In this document: in pieces, positions 37,569 to 44,865 of the stretch
Layout of the letters: each line of letters starts with the position of its first letter
Numbering within the stretch: the stretch's first letter is position 1
Origin: a virus
Virus record (IMG/VR): IMGVR_UViG_3300036979_000430
Coordinates: 1 to 52,127 of that record
DNA length: 52,127 nucleotides
Direction: 5' to 3' (one strand)
The notes under the pieces: model-generated
The model's database searches: none
Seen by the model: the letters and a program-made list of their open reading frames with translations, nothing else
What the model was told of the DNA's origin: nothing
Translations under genes and position numbers: made by a program

Positions 37569-37839
37569 CCCCCCATGGCGCCGCTTCTAGTGCATCAAGC
37601 ATTTCCTCTTTGCAAAACAAAAACCGGTGCGCCGTGCAAAGGAGCGATGCTGCCGCCGTTCCCTCTTCTGCAAGTTCGGATATAAAGGTGCCGATAAAAT
37701 ATTCCACTTCGGCGCGTGGCTTCCCTTTGGTGAGCGCCAAGAGTGCATCGGGTCCTCCTGCTTTTTTTTCAAGTTCCCAGTAAAAATCTTCCGCGTAATG
37801 GCGTCGGGCTGTTTCGAATGCTTCGGAATAATCGGCCAT
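37558..37839 (-). CDS. Small hypothetical protein
   Basis: A 93-residue helical acidic protein (ADYSEAFETARRHYAEDFYWEL, EVEYFIGTFISELAEEGTAAAS). ATG 37839 is preferred over an upstream start at 37935 that would add Pro/Gln-rich sequence. No family recognised. Confidence 0.5.
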   Translation of the reverse strand: MADYSEAFETARRHYAEDFYWELEKKAGGPDALLALTKGKPRAEVEYFIGTFISELAEEGTAAASLLCTAHRFLFCKEEMLDALEAAPWGDDA

Positions 37840-37907
37840 GGTGTTGTTCTGTCGGGTGGATAGCTGGGATGAATCCGCCAAGCTCACGGCGCCTGGCGGG
37901 TTGGGGG

Positions 37908-38123
37908 TCAATCCTTGAACATTTCCATGCAGCAACCGAAGGTGCCCATTCGGTTTACCTCTTTGCTAAACGTGATGGTTTGCGAGCGCTTGCCATTCTT
38001 GGATATAAAGTCGTATCCGAACGAGTTGCCTCCGCTGACATCTTTGTCAGATTTACGAATTCGCCTCCATCCATCGGACTCGGCGTCGGCGATGGTGGCG
38101 TAGCTGGTGCGTTCTTTGGTCAT
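37908..38123 (-). CDS. Small hypothetical protein
   Basis: A 71-residue, relatively AT-rich protein with an alternating basic/aromatic pattern (GWRRIRKSDKDVSGGNSFGY, DFISKNGKRSQTITFSKEV) and a Cys-rich end (FGCCMEMF). ATG 38123 follows CACCACC rather than a Shine-Dalgarno. Function unknown. Confidence 0.5.
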   Translation of the reverse strand: MTKERTSYATIADAESDGWRRIRKSDKDVSGGNSFGYDFISKNGKRSQTITFSKEVNRMGTFGCCMEMFKD

Positions 38124-38231
38124 GGTGGTGATTCTGTCGGCCATGATTTGAAGGTGTCGATGATGAATTGAGCAGCTGAGCGCTGCAGGCTGGCCGAGGG
38201 GCAGGGCCAGCGGGCAGGGGTCAGGGGTGGG

Positions 38232-38420
38232 TCAGGCGGCGACGCTGTAGCCAACAGATGCAACCACTGCGCCGGGGTGGAGTGCGGCAAAGCGAGCACG
38301 GATTTGGGCTGCTTCGGGGGCGTTTGCGATCCCGTCAGCGAGGGTGGTAGTGGTGTAAACCCAGCGGTGAGCAACTTTGGCGCGAGTGGTGGCGTCGATG
38401 CGGTAAGCGGTAGTGGCCAT
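38232..38420 (-). CDS. Small hypothetical protein
   Basis: A 62-residue protein (TTAYRIDATTRAKVAHRWVYTT, IRARFAALHPGAVVASVGYSV). The Tyr/Arg strand followed by an Ala-rich helix is a compact fold. Its ATG again follows an ACCACCACC-type leader. No family recognised. Confidence 0.5.
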   Translation of the reverse strand: MATTAYRIDATTRAKVAHRWVYTTTTLADGIANAPEAAQIRARFAALHPGAVVASVGYSVAA

Positions 38421-38484
38421 GGCTTGCTGAGGGTGGTGGTGGTTGGTTGCCCCCGTGTCGCTGGGGGCGGAGCGGGCCAGGGGC

Positions 38485-38682
38485 TCACCCCTTGGGCGGA
38501 GTGACCCGGTAGCCGTGGGTCCGCAGGAGAGCCACGGCAGCGGCCAGTTCGGCCTCAGTAGCGGCGCCAGGCAGCGCCGGGGCGGATGGTTTCAGCTCGT
38601 CGGCCAGGCCCCGGTAGAGGCGGGCATCGGCTTGTGCCAGGTCCCGAAGGGTGGCGCGGAGGGTGTCGGTGATGGCGCCCAT
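38485..38682 (-). CDS. Small helical protein
   Basis: A 65-residue protein: TDTLRATLRDLAQADARLYRG, then EAELAAAVALLRTHGYRVTPP. The first helix resembles the LRDLAQAD helices of the 455-aa basic protein (LRELAQSDARSARE, LRNLARADAARIRE), so they may share an origin. It lies downstream of an intrinsic terminator and the 38792 repeat, so it probably has its own promoter. Confidence 0.5.
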   Translation of the reverse strand: MGAITDTLRATLRDLAQADARLYRGLADELKPSAPALPGAATEAELAAAVALLRTHGYRVTPPKG

Positions 38683-38791
38683 AGGTGGGAGTGCGGTGGT
38701 GGTTGGTTGCCCCGGACTACTGGGGCGGTTCGGCTCGGTTTAACGCCTGTAGCCGGCTGGCGGTTCGGGGCTCGTTTGCCCCTGCTTTCAA

Positions 38792-38812
38792 ATAGTAGCC
38801 GGTCCGTTACGG
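38792..38812 (-). promoter_or_regulatory. 21-bp repeat, copy 1, candidate promoter/operator
   Basis: Minus-strand core CCGTAACGGACCGG followed by CTACTAT. The same 21 bases occur at 39197-39217. CCGT-A-ACGG is a short palindrome and TACTAT resembles a -10 box. It follows a terminator (38869-38891) and precedes the gene at 38682. Confidence 0.5.
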
Positions 38813-38868
38813 GTTGGGAGGGGAGGCGTGGGACAGTTCACAGATTGTTGTGATTGGTGGCGGGCATG

Positions 38869-38891
38869 AAAAAGCCCCTCAGGTGAGGGGC
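38869..38891 (-). terminator. Intrinsic terminator
   Basis: Minus-strand GCCCCTC-ACCT-GAGGGGC (7-bp GC-rich stem, 4-base loop) followed by five T. It lies 23 bases after the stop of the 78-aa gene at 38914 and separates it from the next small gene. Confidence 0.8.
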
Positions 38892-38913
38892 GAAGACTGA
38901 CGCGGGCAAAGGC

Positions 38914-39150
38914 TCAAGCGATAGGGCCTTGGGCCAGCGCGTAACGGACAGCGGCGATGGCAGAGGGAAAGGCGCCGCCGATTTCCTCTTGTGCGTCGGT
39001 ATTTGTGACTTCCCATGCGCAACCACGGCGAGTAGCGCGGGCGGCAATCATGTAGTCGCAGCCGAAGACCCAGACGGTGCTGTCAACGACTTTGACGTTG
39101 ACCAATCCTGCGCGGCGGATGGATTCGATCTGGGCAATGGTGCTGGTCAT
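38914..39150 (-). CDS. Small hypothetical protein
   Basis: A 78-residue protein (TSTIAQIESIRRAGLVNVKVVD, GCDYMIAARATRRGCAWEV, AIAAVRYALAQGPIA). Two strands with Cys and a final helix suggest a small alpha/beta fold. It lies 47 bases after copy 2 of the 21-bp repeat and ends just before a terminator, so it may be a single-gene transcript. Confidence 0.55.
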   Translation of the reverse strand: MTSTIAQIESIRRAGLVNVKVVDSTVWVFGCDYMIAARATRRGCAWEVTNTDAQEEIGGAFPSAIAAVRYALAQGPIA

Positions 39151-39196
39151 GGCTGGCGGTTCGGTGGTGGTGGCCAGGGGCTTGCCCTGTCTCCAC

Positions 39197-39217
39197 ATAG
39201 TAGCCGGTCCGTTACGG
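39197..39217 (-). promoter_or_regulatory. 21-bp repeat, copy 2, candidate promoter/operator
   Basis: Exact second copy of the element at 38792-38812, 405 bp away and in the same orientation, just upstream of the gene starting at 39150 and downstream of the portal stop. Confidence 0.5.
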
Positions 39218-39263
39218 CCTAACGGGATCCAGCCCGACCACTTCACAATGCGTCACGATCCGG

Positions 39264-40760
39264 TTAGTCCGAATCCTCCCCCAGCTCCACCTCATCCAGC
39301 GGTGTGGTGGTGTCGTCCCTGCCTGGCGTTGGGGCCCCCATCATCGGCCGCTCCCGGTTGATCCTGGCCATTTCATCGCCCACGCTGTTGGTTGACTTGT
39401 TGAACCCACCACGCTGCAGCGCCTCGACAGCGCTCTCCTGGCTGATCAGCTCGACGCCACCGGCCAAGGCCTGCAGTGCGGCGGCACCCTGCGCGTCCAG
39501 CGGGGCGGCGAAGGCGTTTTCATCCATGGTCAAGCCGGCGCCTACCGCCAGCTTCTCGCCGGTGTAGAGGCACCAGATAGCGAAAATGCTTTGCATCACC
39601 GACTTCTTGCGCTCGCCCATCGCCTTAATACTGACCTGGGTGCGGCCTCCCTCAAGCTGTGATTGGGTGGCGGTCTTGGCGATCTTGCTTTCCCCCGTCA
39701 AGAATCCCAGAAGTTGCTGATCAATCAGCTCTTTCACCTCCTTAAGCTGCTCCCGCTGCTCGGCCAGTGACGTAGCCGCAGGCTCGCGCCAAAAGAAGTC
39801 GCCGTCCTTGTCAACCCTGATGACCGTGTTAGGTCCAATCACCAGCGGGGCGGCAGCCTGCCCATCCATCGACGGCAGCCCACCTTTCTCGACCGGCACC
39901 GGCATGGCGCACTTGTGCGTTTTCTCCTTCAGATCGCTTCGCATCTGGTAGTACTCGATGCAATGCTCCACCACCTGCCGCAGGGGGAGCGCACCTTGGC
40001 CGAAGCCGGCCTTCTCGGCGCTGTACCAGACCACTGGGCAGATTTTCAGTGGCTGCTGCTTGGAGTCCAGATACTGCCCGTCGTCCACCTTCTGCATTTC
40101 CATGGAACCATCAGCACGCTTCACTAACCGGTAGAGCGTCCACTTCCCAGGCTCGATCACCCGGTAGCGCTCCTCGTACTCCACCCCAAAACCGCCATCC
40201 TCGCTATCAACTTCCGCCCATTCCAGGAACGTGCAACGGGTCACCACCTCAGCCGAATCCACTACGTCGGTCTTCCAGTTCAGACAGGTTGCGCGGGTGC
40301 GGCTGACCAGGTACGGGCGCCGCCTGAGTGCTGCCTCAGTGGCCCCATCGGTGGGATTGCCGCTTGGCATCTCCACCAGGATCGGGACGGCGCCATCGCG
40401 CAGGCACAAGGGGTCCACGGTGAGCCAGAAGGCTTCCAAGGAGTTACCCTCTAGGTCTACGTTGTCTTGAACCGCCTCAAATGTTGCCGGCGGATCCTTC
40501 AGCTCGGAGCGCGACAGCACCCCCGCGAAACCTTCCAGGCCAGCCCTGAAAAAGTCGCTGAACACAGCGCGACCCAATCGGCCCTCATAGGCGGTAGGTG
40601 GCTCGGCTGGCTCCGGCGGCAAATATTTGCGCTTGACACCATCACCACGCAGGCAATACCAGGCGTCATGCGCACGCTCTAGGTCTTCGTTGTGCTCCCG
40701 CAGTACCGGGTGCTGGAAGCTCGGCAGCTTGGGGTCAGTACCAGAATGCTTCGACTTCAC
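39264..40760 (-). CDS. Portal protein (DUF4055 type)
   Basis: A 498-residue protein matching the DUF4055 portal class. It has HDAWYCLRGDGVKRKYLPP, DFFRAGLEGFAGVLSRSEL and TVDPLCLRDGAVPILVEMP. CPVVWYSAEKAGFGQGALPL and VEHCIEYYQMRSDLKEKTH lead into a late helical hairpin (AEQREQLKEVKELIDQQLLG). The portal forms the dodecameric DNA gate and the docking site for terminase. The start is GTG 40760; a GGAAAGCT copy (40788-40795) lies between it and the sigma-like gene upstream. Confidence 0.85.
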   Translation of the reverse strand: MKSKHSGTDPKLPSFQHPVLREHNEDLERAHDAWYCLRGDGVKRKYLPPEPAEPPTAYEGRLGRAVFSDFFRAGLEGFAGVLSRSELKDPPATFEAVQDNVDLEGNSLEAFWLTVDPLCLRDGAVPILVEMPSGNPTDGATEAALRRRPYLVSRTRATCLNWKTDVVDSAEVVTRCTFLEWAEVDSEDGGFGVEYEERYRVIEPGKWTLYRLVKRADGSMEMQKVDDGQYLDSKQQPLKICPVVWYSAEKAGFGQGALPLRQVVEHCIEYYQMRSDLKEKTHKCAMPVPVEKGGLPSMDGQAAAPLVIGPNTVIRVDKDGDFFWREPAATSLAEQREQLKEVKELIDQQLLGFLTGESKIAKTATQSQLEGGRTQVSIKAMGERKKSVMQSIFAIWCLYTGEKLAVGAGLTMDENAFAAPLDAQGAAALQALAGGVELISQESAVEALQRGGFNKSTNSVGDEMARINRERPMMGAPTPGRDDTTTPLDEVELGEDSD

Positions 40761-40807
40761 CAGCGCCCATAACTAGCCTGCTACTGGAGCTTTCCGCCCA
40801 CGGCTGT

Positions 40808-41920
40808 CTACAGCTTCACCGCCCTGGGATGTGGCTTGCGCTGGCTGCGGCCGAACAGCGATGGCTGCACCACCGGGGCGGGCGCGGGCCTGGGTTGCCG
40901 TGGGCGGCGCTCGCGGGGGGTGGATGCGACGGCGGGCACGTCAAAGCCGAGCGTCGCCTGGCGGAACTGCCGCAAGGTCTTGCCCCGCAGTTGGGCCTTA
41001 AGGCGGTTGTGGAATTGGGCCATCGGTCCCGACGGATAGGCCACCTGCTTGAACGGGTTTTCTGCCCAGCGCTCCAACAAGCCACGATCAGCGGGCCGCA
41101 GGTTGGCGAATGCTGCCTCGACCAGGGCGTAAAGAGCCGGGGCCACCGGGTCATCGGTCGCTTCCGGCTGGTAATCGCTATACAGGGGCAAATGTGGATG
41201 GCCATCGCCAACGTCAAGGCTGACGCTGCCCTGCTGCATCGCCCCCATCATCTCGACAATCTCACCTTCGGTGAAGGCGGGGATGGCCGCAACGACCTGG
41301 GCCAGGGTTTGACCTTCAGTCAGGAGGCGCCGCACCTTGGGGTAGTGCTCACGCCACCGACTGGGCAGCTTCACCTCGTAGCCGTGGTCCCTGATGTGAT
41401 GCTTGATTGCCCCCTCAATAAACTGGCAGACGTAGGAGCTAACTGCAAAGGGGCGACCAGTGTCAGGGTTGATCCGATCGGGGTCATAGCGCCGGCAACC
41501 GTTGATTAACCCCTCCAGTGCAAGGCCGATGAAGTCCTCAAAGGGCCTTGAACAGCGCTGGCTCCACTTAAACGCCGCCTTCTTGGCTAGGCCTTCGTTC
41601 TCGATAATCAGCCGCTCGGATAGCTCAGTACGTGGCGGGCTGCCGGGCTTGGTCGGTTGCTCTAGGGGGCCTTCACGAACAGCTCGCCGCGATCGAGTAG
41701 GACGACGTGGCTTGGCGTCAGGTGGATCTTCACCTCCGGTGATGGCGGCGTCCAGCCCCCCCCGAACCGGAACACCTCCAGATGGCTCCCTTGCGACGAC
41801 TGGCGCAGCCTCCACGTCCCCGCCACTGGCTTGCCGACCAGTTGGGACAGCGGGGCCTTGGGGAGCTTCAGGGTTGCCATCGGTGGGTTGCGGTTTGGGG
41901 ATGGTGGACGAGTTTGCCAC
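40808..41920 (-). CDS. Sigma-70-like transcription factor
   Basis: From about residue 97 the product reads as a region-2-type sigma core: LIIENEGLAKKAAFKWSQ, FEDFIGLALEGLINGCRRYDP, FAVSSYVCQFIEGAIKHHIRDHG. A region-3/4-like helical part follows (LRPADRGLLERWAENPFKQV). The last 40 residues are a Pro/Arg-rich tail. It could direct host RNA polymerase to phage promoters. The first ~95 residues are Pro/Ala/Gly-rich and overlap another well-ordered frame (41662-41880), so the true start may be internal; the GTG at 41920 overlaps the upstream stop by one base. Confidence 0.65.
   Translation of the reverse strand: MANSSTIPKPQPTDGNPEAPQGPAVPTGRQASGGDVEAAPVVAREPSGGVPVRGGLDAAITGGEDPPDAKPRRPTRSRRAVREGPLEQPTKPGSPPRTELSERLIIENEGLAKKAAFKWSQRCSRPFEDFIGLALEGLINGCRRYDPDRINPDTGRPFAVSSYVCQFIEGAIKHHIRDHGYEVKLPSRWREHYPKVRRLLTEGQTLAQVVAAIPAFTEGEIVEMMGAMQQGSVSLDVGDGHPHLPLYSDYQPEATDDPVAPALYALVEAAFANLRPADRGLLERWAENPFKQVAYPSGPMAQFHNRLKAQLRGKTLRQFRQATLGFDVPAVASTPRERRPRQPRPAPAPVVQPSLFGRSQRKPHPRAVKL
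41662..41880 (-). CDS. Small hypothetical protein overlapping the sigma-like gene
   Basis: A 72-residue frame with ordered sequence: MATLKLPKAPLSQLVGKPV, GSHLEVFRFGGGWTPPSPE, HVVLLDRGELFVKAP, a plausible beta-barrel-like protein. It lies inside the 5' part of the sigma-like gene in another frame, where that gene reads as low complexity. One interpretation is that this is the real gene here and sigma translation starts later at a non-ATG codon. Confidence 0.5.
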   Translation of the reverse strand: MATLKLPKAPLSQLVGKPVAGTWRLRQSSQGSHLEVFRFGGGWTPPSPEVKIHLTPSHVVLLDRGELFVKAP

Positions 41921-42210
41921 TAGGAAGCCTCCGCGCCCGCTCGCGCTGCTGCATCCCTGCGAAGAACGTCCAGCGCCTCAACAGGCAGGAAGATGCGACC
42001 GGCGTCATCCTCGCCAAGCACAGGGCACGCCATCTGGTATTCCCAGTGCTTGCTCTTGGTCATTCCGTGAGGCCTTGCCCCCACATATTTAATGTTGGTG
42101 ATCGGGATCATCACCGACCAGTCCTGCTCCAACAGCCAATCAACAACCGCAGGGGGTGGCAGGTGCGGGTCGCGGGGGGTGTCCATGGGTTGGGTGGGTT
42201 GGGAAATCAT
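41920..42210 (-). CDS. Small hypothetical protein
   Basis: A 96-residue protein (AVVDWLLEQDWSVMIPITN, GMTKSKHWEYQMACPVLGED, IFLPVEALDVLRRDA). Either ATG 42210 (ATGA overlap with the upstream stop) or ATG 42186 (MDTPRD) may be used; the second lies in the repeated CCCACCCAACCCATGGACA leader found before neighbouring genes. No family recognised. Confidence 0.55.
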   Translation of the reverse strand: MISQPTQPMDTPRDPHLPPPAVVDWLLEQDWSVMIPITNIKYVGARPHGMTKSKHWEYQMACPVLGEDDAGRIFLPVEALDVLRRDAAARAGAEAS

Positions 42211-42605
42211 TCTCCTTCCTGCTCAGAATGGTTGGTCAAGTTATAGGCTTGCGCCAAAAGTAATACGCTAACAGCGTGACACGCACCAGCGGCATGTACT
42301 GCAGAAAGATCAGTTTCCAGGCATTGCGCAAGAATCCTTTGCATCAGATCCTCTTCGGGGTCCGGGTGAACATCCTGCTCAGGTTTTGGTGTCACAAGCG
42401 GCAAAGCGGCGATTCTCAGCCCCCAGTTCCCATCCTGTCGTTGATGCCATTCACCAACGCGGATACTGCGCCCGTCGTCAGTTTCAACTTCAATGAATCG
42501 GGGGCCCTCTGGCCCCGGCGGGCCGTCGAAGACGATGTTGATCGGTGCAGGGGTGTCCATGGGTTGAGTAAGTGGTTCAGGTGTGAACAAAGTTTCAAGG
42601 GGCAC
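42207..42605 (-). CDS. Conserved hypothetical phage protein (FDGPPGPE family)
   Basis: Up to 132 residues; the conserved part begins at M16 (42560): INIVFDGPPGPEGPRFIEVE, RSIRVGEWHQRQDGNWGLRI, then an acidic helix. I recognise this N-terminal pattern (FDGPPG, GRFIEVE, GEWHQR) from small phage proteins of unknown function. It is preceded by the repeated ACCCATGGACACC leader and is ATGA-coupled to the next gene. Confidence 0.6.
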   Translation of the reverse strand: MPLETLFTPEPLTQPMDTPAPINIVFDGPPGPEGPRFIEVETDDGRSIRVGEWHQRQDGNWGLRIAALPLVTPKPEQDVHPDPEEDLMQRILAQCLETDLSAVHAAGACHAVSVLLLAQAYNLTNHSEQEGE

Positions 42606-42610
42606 GCCGC

Positions 42611-42859
42611 TTAAAGCGGACGCTCAAGTCGCTCTTTTATTTTATCCCAGCCGATACCGTTATTCATCGCCAGCGCTTTAGCCGCACCCAACTGCTCAGT
42701 CGTCATTTGCTCCACTGGCACCCCTAAAGGAATTTCACCCGCAGCAGTCCAAAGAACGGTGGCGCCACCTTCGACGGCGTTGATCAATCCGTCCAGCTTG
42801 GCCAGGGTTAGGCGCGGTGGATTGTTGTCCATGGGTTGGGTGGGGTGGGTGGTGGTCAT
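42611..42859 (-). CDS. Small hypothetical protein
   Basis: An 82-residue protein (LAKLDGLINAVEGGATVLWT, MTTEQLGAAKALAMNNGIGWDKI). ATG 42859 or ATG 42832 (after the repeated leader) may be the start; the first nine codons (TTTHPTQP) look like translated leader. A helical fold is likely; function unknown. Confidence 0.5.
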   Translation of the reverse strand: MTTTHPTQPMDNNPPRLTLAKLDGLINAVEGGATVLWTAAGEIPLGVPVEQMTTEQLGAAKALAMNNGIGWDKIKERLERPL

Positions 42860-42862
42860 GGA

Positions 42863-43300
42863 CTACTTCTGATGGGTGCCTTCAACGCCGCGATCCATTC
42901 GAGCGCGGGTGCGGTTGTGCAGATGATTTTGGGCGGCCTCAAGATGGGTTAAGGCGGCGGCATTTTCAAAGCAGTTGTAAGGCCCGGCCTGAAAAGAACG
43001 AAGGCGATCAATCAAGATCGCAAGCAATGCTGTCTCGGTGATGCCGTTGACGCCTACCTCATTGATAGGGCCGTTTTGAAACAAAAAAGGGAATACGCTC
43101 GGCCCTTTATCTGAGAAGCCTATGAAGGCGGCCGAAGGATTGTTCCTGGGATTGAATCCACTGATCATATAAAAGTGATGGGCCCCGCCAGCGCCGGGAG
43201 CATCTTCAACCGTGATCTTGAGCTTGTCGTTAGCGGGGTTGACGATGTGGTCGGTGAGTTCGCGGGTCATGGGTGTGCCCTGGGTGGGTTGGGTGGTCAT
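42863..43300 (-). CDS. Acb2/Tad1-like cyclic-nucleotide sponge (anti-CBASS/anti-Thoeris candidate)
   Basis: A 145-residue protein. The last ~50 residues (AGPYNCFENAAALTHLEAAQ, HLHNRTRARMDRGVEGTH) match the helical-hairpin domain of Acb2/Tad1-like proteins. Known members bind immune cyclic nucleotides and block host CBASS or Thoeris signalling. The N-terminal ~80 residues (KLKITVEDAPGAGGAHHFYMI, FLFQNGPINEVGVNGITETALLAI) form an extra domain common in phage homologues. ATG 43300 overlaps the terminase stop; ATG 43270 (MTREL) is an alternative. It would act in the infected cell's cytoplasm. Confidence 0.78.
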   Translation of the reverse strand: MTTQPTQGTPMTRELTDHIVNPANDKLKITVEDAPGAGGAHHFYMISGFNPRNNPSAAFIGFSDKGPSVFPFLFQNGPINEVGVNGITETALLAILIDRLRSFQAGPYNCFENAAALTHLEAAQNHLHNRTRARMDRGVEGTHQK

Positions 43301-44865
43301 CGAAAACCGGGAATGCTGGATCGCCGCCTAGGCGGCGGCTCCGACCGGGCCGGCGGGACGTGGGTGCCGTGGCCGTAGGTGGCGGTGGTGACCCTCATCG
43401 GGCCGGTGCTGGCGCAGAAGTTGAGGGCCTGCGTGGTTTCATCCACTAGGTCGTCAAAGGTGCCGGAAGGGAAGGCCAGTAGCTGGCCCACGTACTCTGC
43501 CAGCCACGGGGCATGGCGCGGCAGGAATACGCGGCCCTGACGGAACAATGGCGAGGCGGCTTCAGCTCGGGCGGTTTTACCGCCAAGGGGGTTGACGGCA
43601 TGAACAGCGCAGCCAGATTCGCGCTTGAGGGTGTCAATGATCGCTGATCCATTGGCCTTGTCTTCGATCAACAGCTCATTGAAGCCCCACACCGGCTTCA
43701 GTAGGCGCAACAGGTCGAGGGTGTCATTGAAACCCATGCGGCGGTTCACCTGATCAATCCTGAACATCCCTTCCTGGGTTTGCAGCCATAGGCCGATGCC
43801 AACCATGTCGCTGCCGACCGAATCTTTGAAGGTGGCGTCCACTGAGGCCAACTTGCGGATGCCGTACTCAGGCAACTTGACATCCCCCTCTTCCCCCTTC
43901 TGGCCTGGCAGCAGGAAGTACCGCAGGGTGTCGCGGCTAAAGATCGTGCCAGCGCTTTCGGTTGGTGCCTGCTGATAGATCGCCTCCCAGTCACGGCGGG
44001 GGGTGTTGGCCCGCTTGCGCTCGATCCAGGTCTCATCAAAGCGGGTGGGGTCTAGTGCCTGGCCAGGGGCCCGGTCGTCCCGTTCACTGGTGACGGTACG
44101 CGGGAAGGGTTTGATGGTGTTGGCGGCCACTGCCTGGATTGGCAGGCTGACTACATGCCAGGGTTCGCATTGCGCTTCGAGCCCTTCTTTTTCCAGCTCT
44201 TCGTTTTTGGCCAGCAGGTAACCGATCAGGTCGTTGCTATGCCAGCGAGTGTGAACGATCACCACGGCGTTACCGGGCTCTTCCCGTGTTGACAGGACCG
44301 AATCCCACCAGGAGTGAACCTGCCGGCGCCAGGCGGCGGAATCGGCCATCTCGCGGGACTTGATCGGGTCATCAACGATGATCAGATCGCCAGGGTTACC
44401 GGTGCCTCCCCCGACGCCAGCGGTCCACAGGCCACCGATGCCGGAGGTCCCCCACTTCTTGACGCCACCGGAGGTAGGGGAGAGTGCGCCACCTGAGGCG
44501 GTGAAGTAGTCGCGGGCATCCTGGCTAAAGCCTTCGGCCAGGGTGGCGGTATGGCAGCCGATGCCGACCGACTTGTTTGGATACCGGCGTAGGAAGTAGC
44601 CAGGCAGGAAGATCGAGAAGATCGTGGACTTGTAATGGCGCGGGGGGAGTTCCACCATGAGGCGGCGCAGCTCACCATCGGCAACACGCTGGCCCAGGGC
44701 CACCAGGCGGTAAGTGTGGGGGCTCCAGGGAAAGGATGGGCAGACCGAGCGGATGTAGTCCTCAAAGCTGCCCACGATGGGGGGTTGAGTCTTGCTGGCG
44801 TTGGCGGTGCGCTCCAGCTCCAGCATTGCGAGGCGTGCGGATGCTGTGGGGGCGCGGGTGATCAC
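43297..44865 (-). CDS. terL: Terminase large subunit
   Basis: A 522-residue packaging motor. The ATPase part has MVELPPRHYKSTIFSIFLPG (a variant Walker A), DLIIVDDPIKS (Walker B) and AVVIVHTRWHSNDLIGYLL (coupling motif). The nuclease half has SVDATFKDSVGSDMVGIGLW, LLIEDKANGSAIIDTL and DDLVDETTQALNF, supplying the acidic metal ligands. It cuts and translocates concatemeric DNA into proheads through the portal. It is ATGA-coupled to genes on both sides. Confidence 0.93.
   Translation of the reverse strand: MITRAPTASARLAMLELERTANASKTQPPIVGSFEDYIRSVCPSFPWSPHTYRLVALGQRVADGELRRLMVELPPRHYKSTIFSIFLPGYFLRRYPNKSVGIGCHTATLAEGFSQDARDYFTASGGALSPTSGGVKKWGTSGIGGLWTAGVGGGTGNPGDLIIVDDPIKSREMADSAAWRRQVHSWWDSVLSTREEPGNAVVIVHTRWHSNDLIGYLLAKNEELEKEGLEAQCEPWHVVSLPIQAVAANTIKPFPRTVTSERDDRAPGQALDPTRFDETWIERKRANTPRRDWEAIYQQAPTESAGTIFSRDTLRYFLLPGQKGEEGDVKLPEYGIRKLASVDATFKDSVGSDMVGIGLWLQTQEGMFRIDQVNRRMGFNDTLDLLRLLKPVWGFNELLIEDKANGSAIIDTLKRESGCAVHAVNPLGGKTARAEAASPLFRQGRVFLPRHAPWLAEYVGQLLAFPSGTFDDLVDETTQALNFCASTGPMRVTTATYGHGTHVPPARSEPPPRRRSSIPGFR

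Noticed and set aside
38792-39217. The 21-bp repeat as an attachment site or transposon footprint
   Set aside because: It has no recombinase nearby, no flanking target duplication, and both copies lie in promoter-like positions before small genes.
40829-41509. 226-codon plus frame opposite the sigma-like gene
   Set aside because: Gln/His/Gly-rich shadow; the minus frame carries the region-2 motifs.
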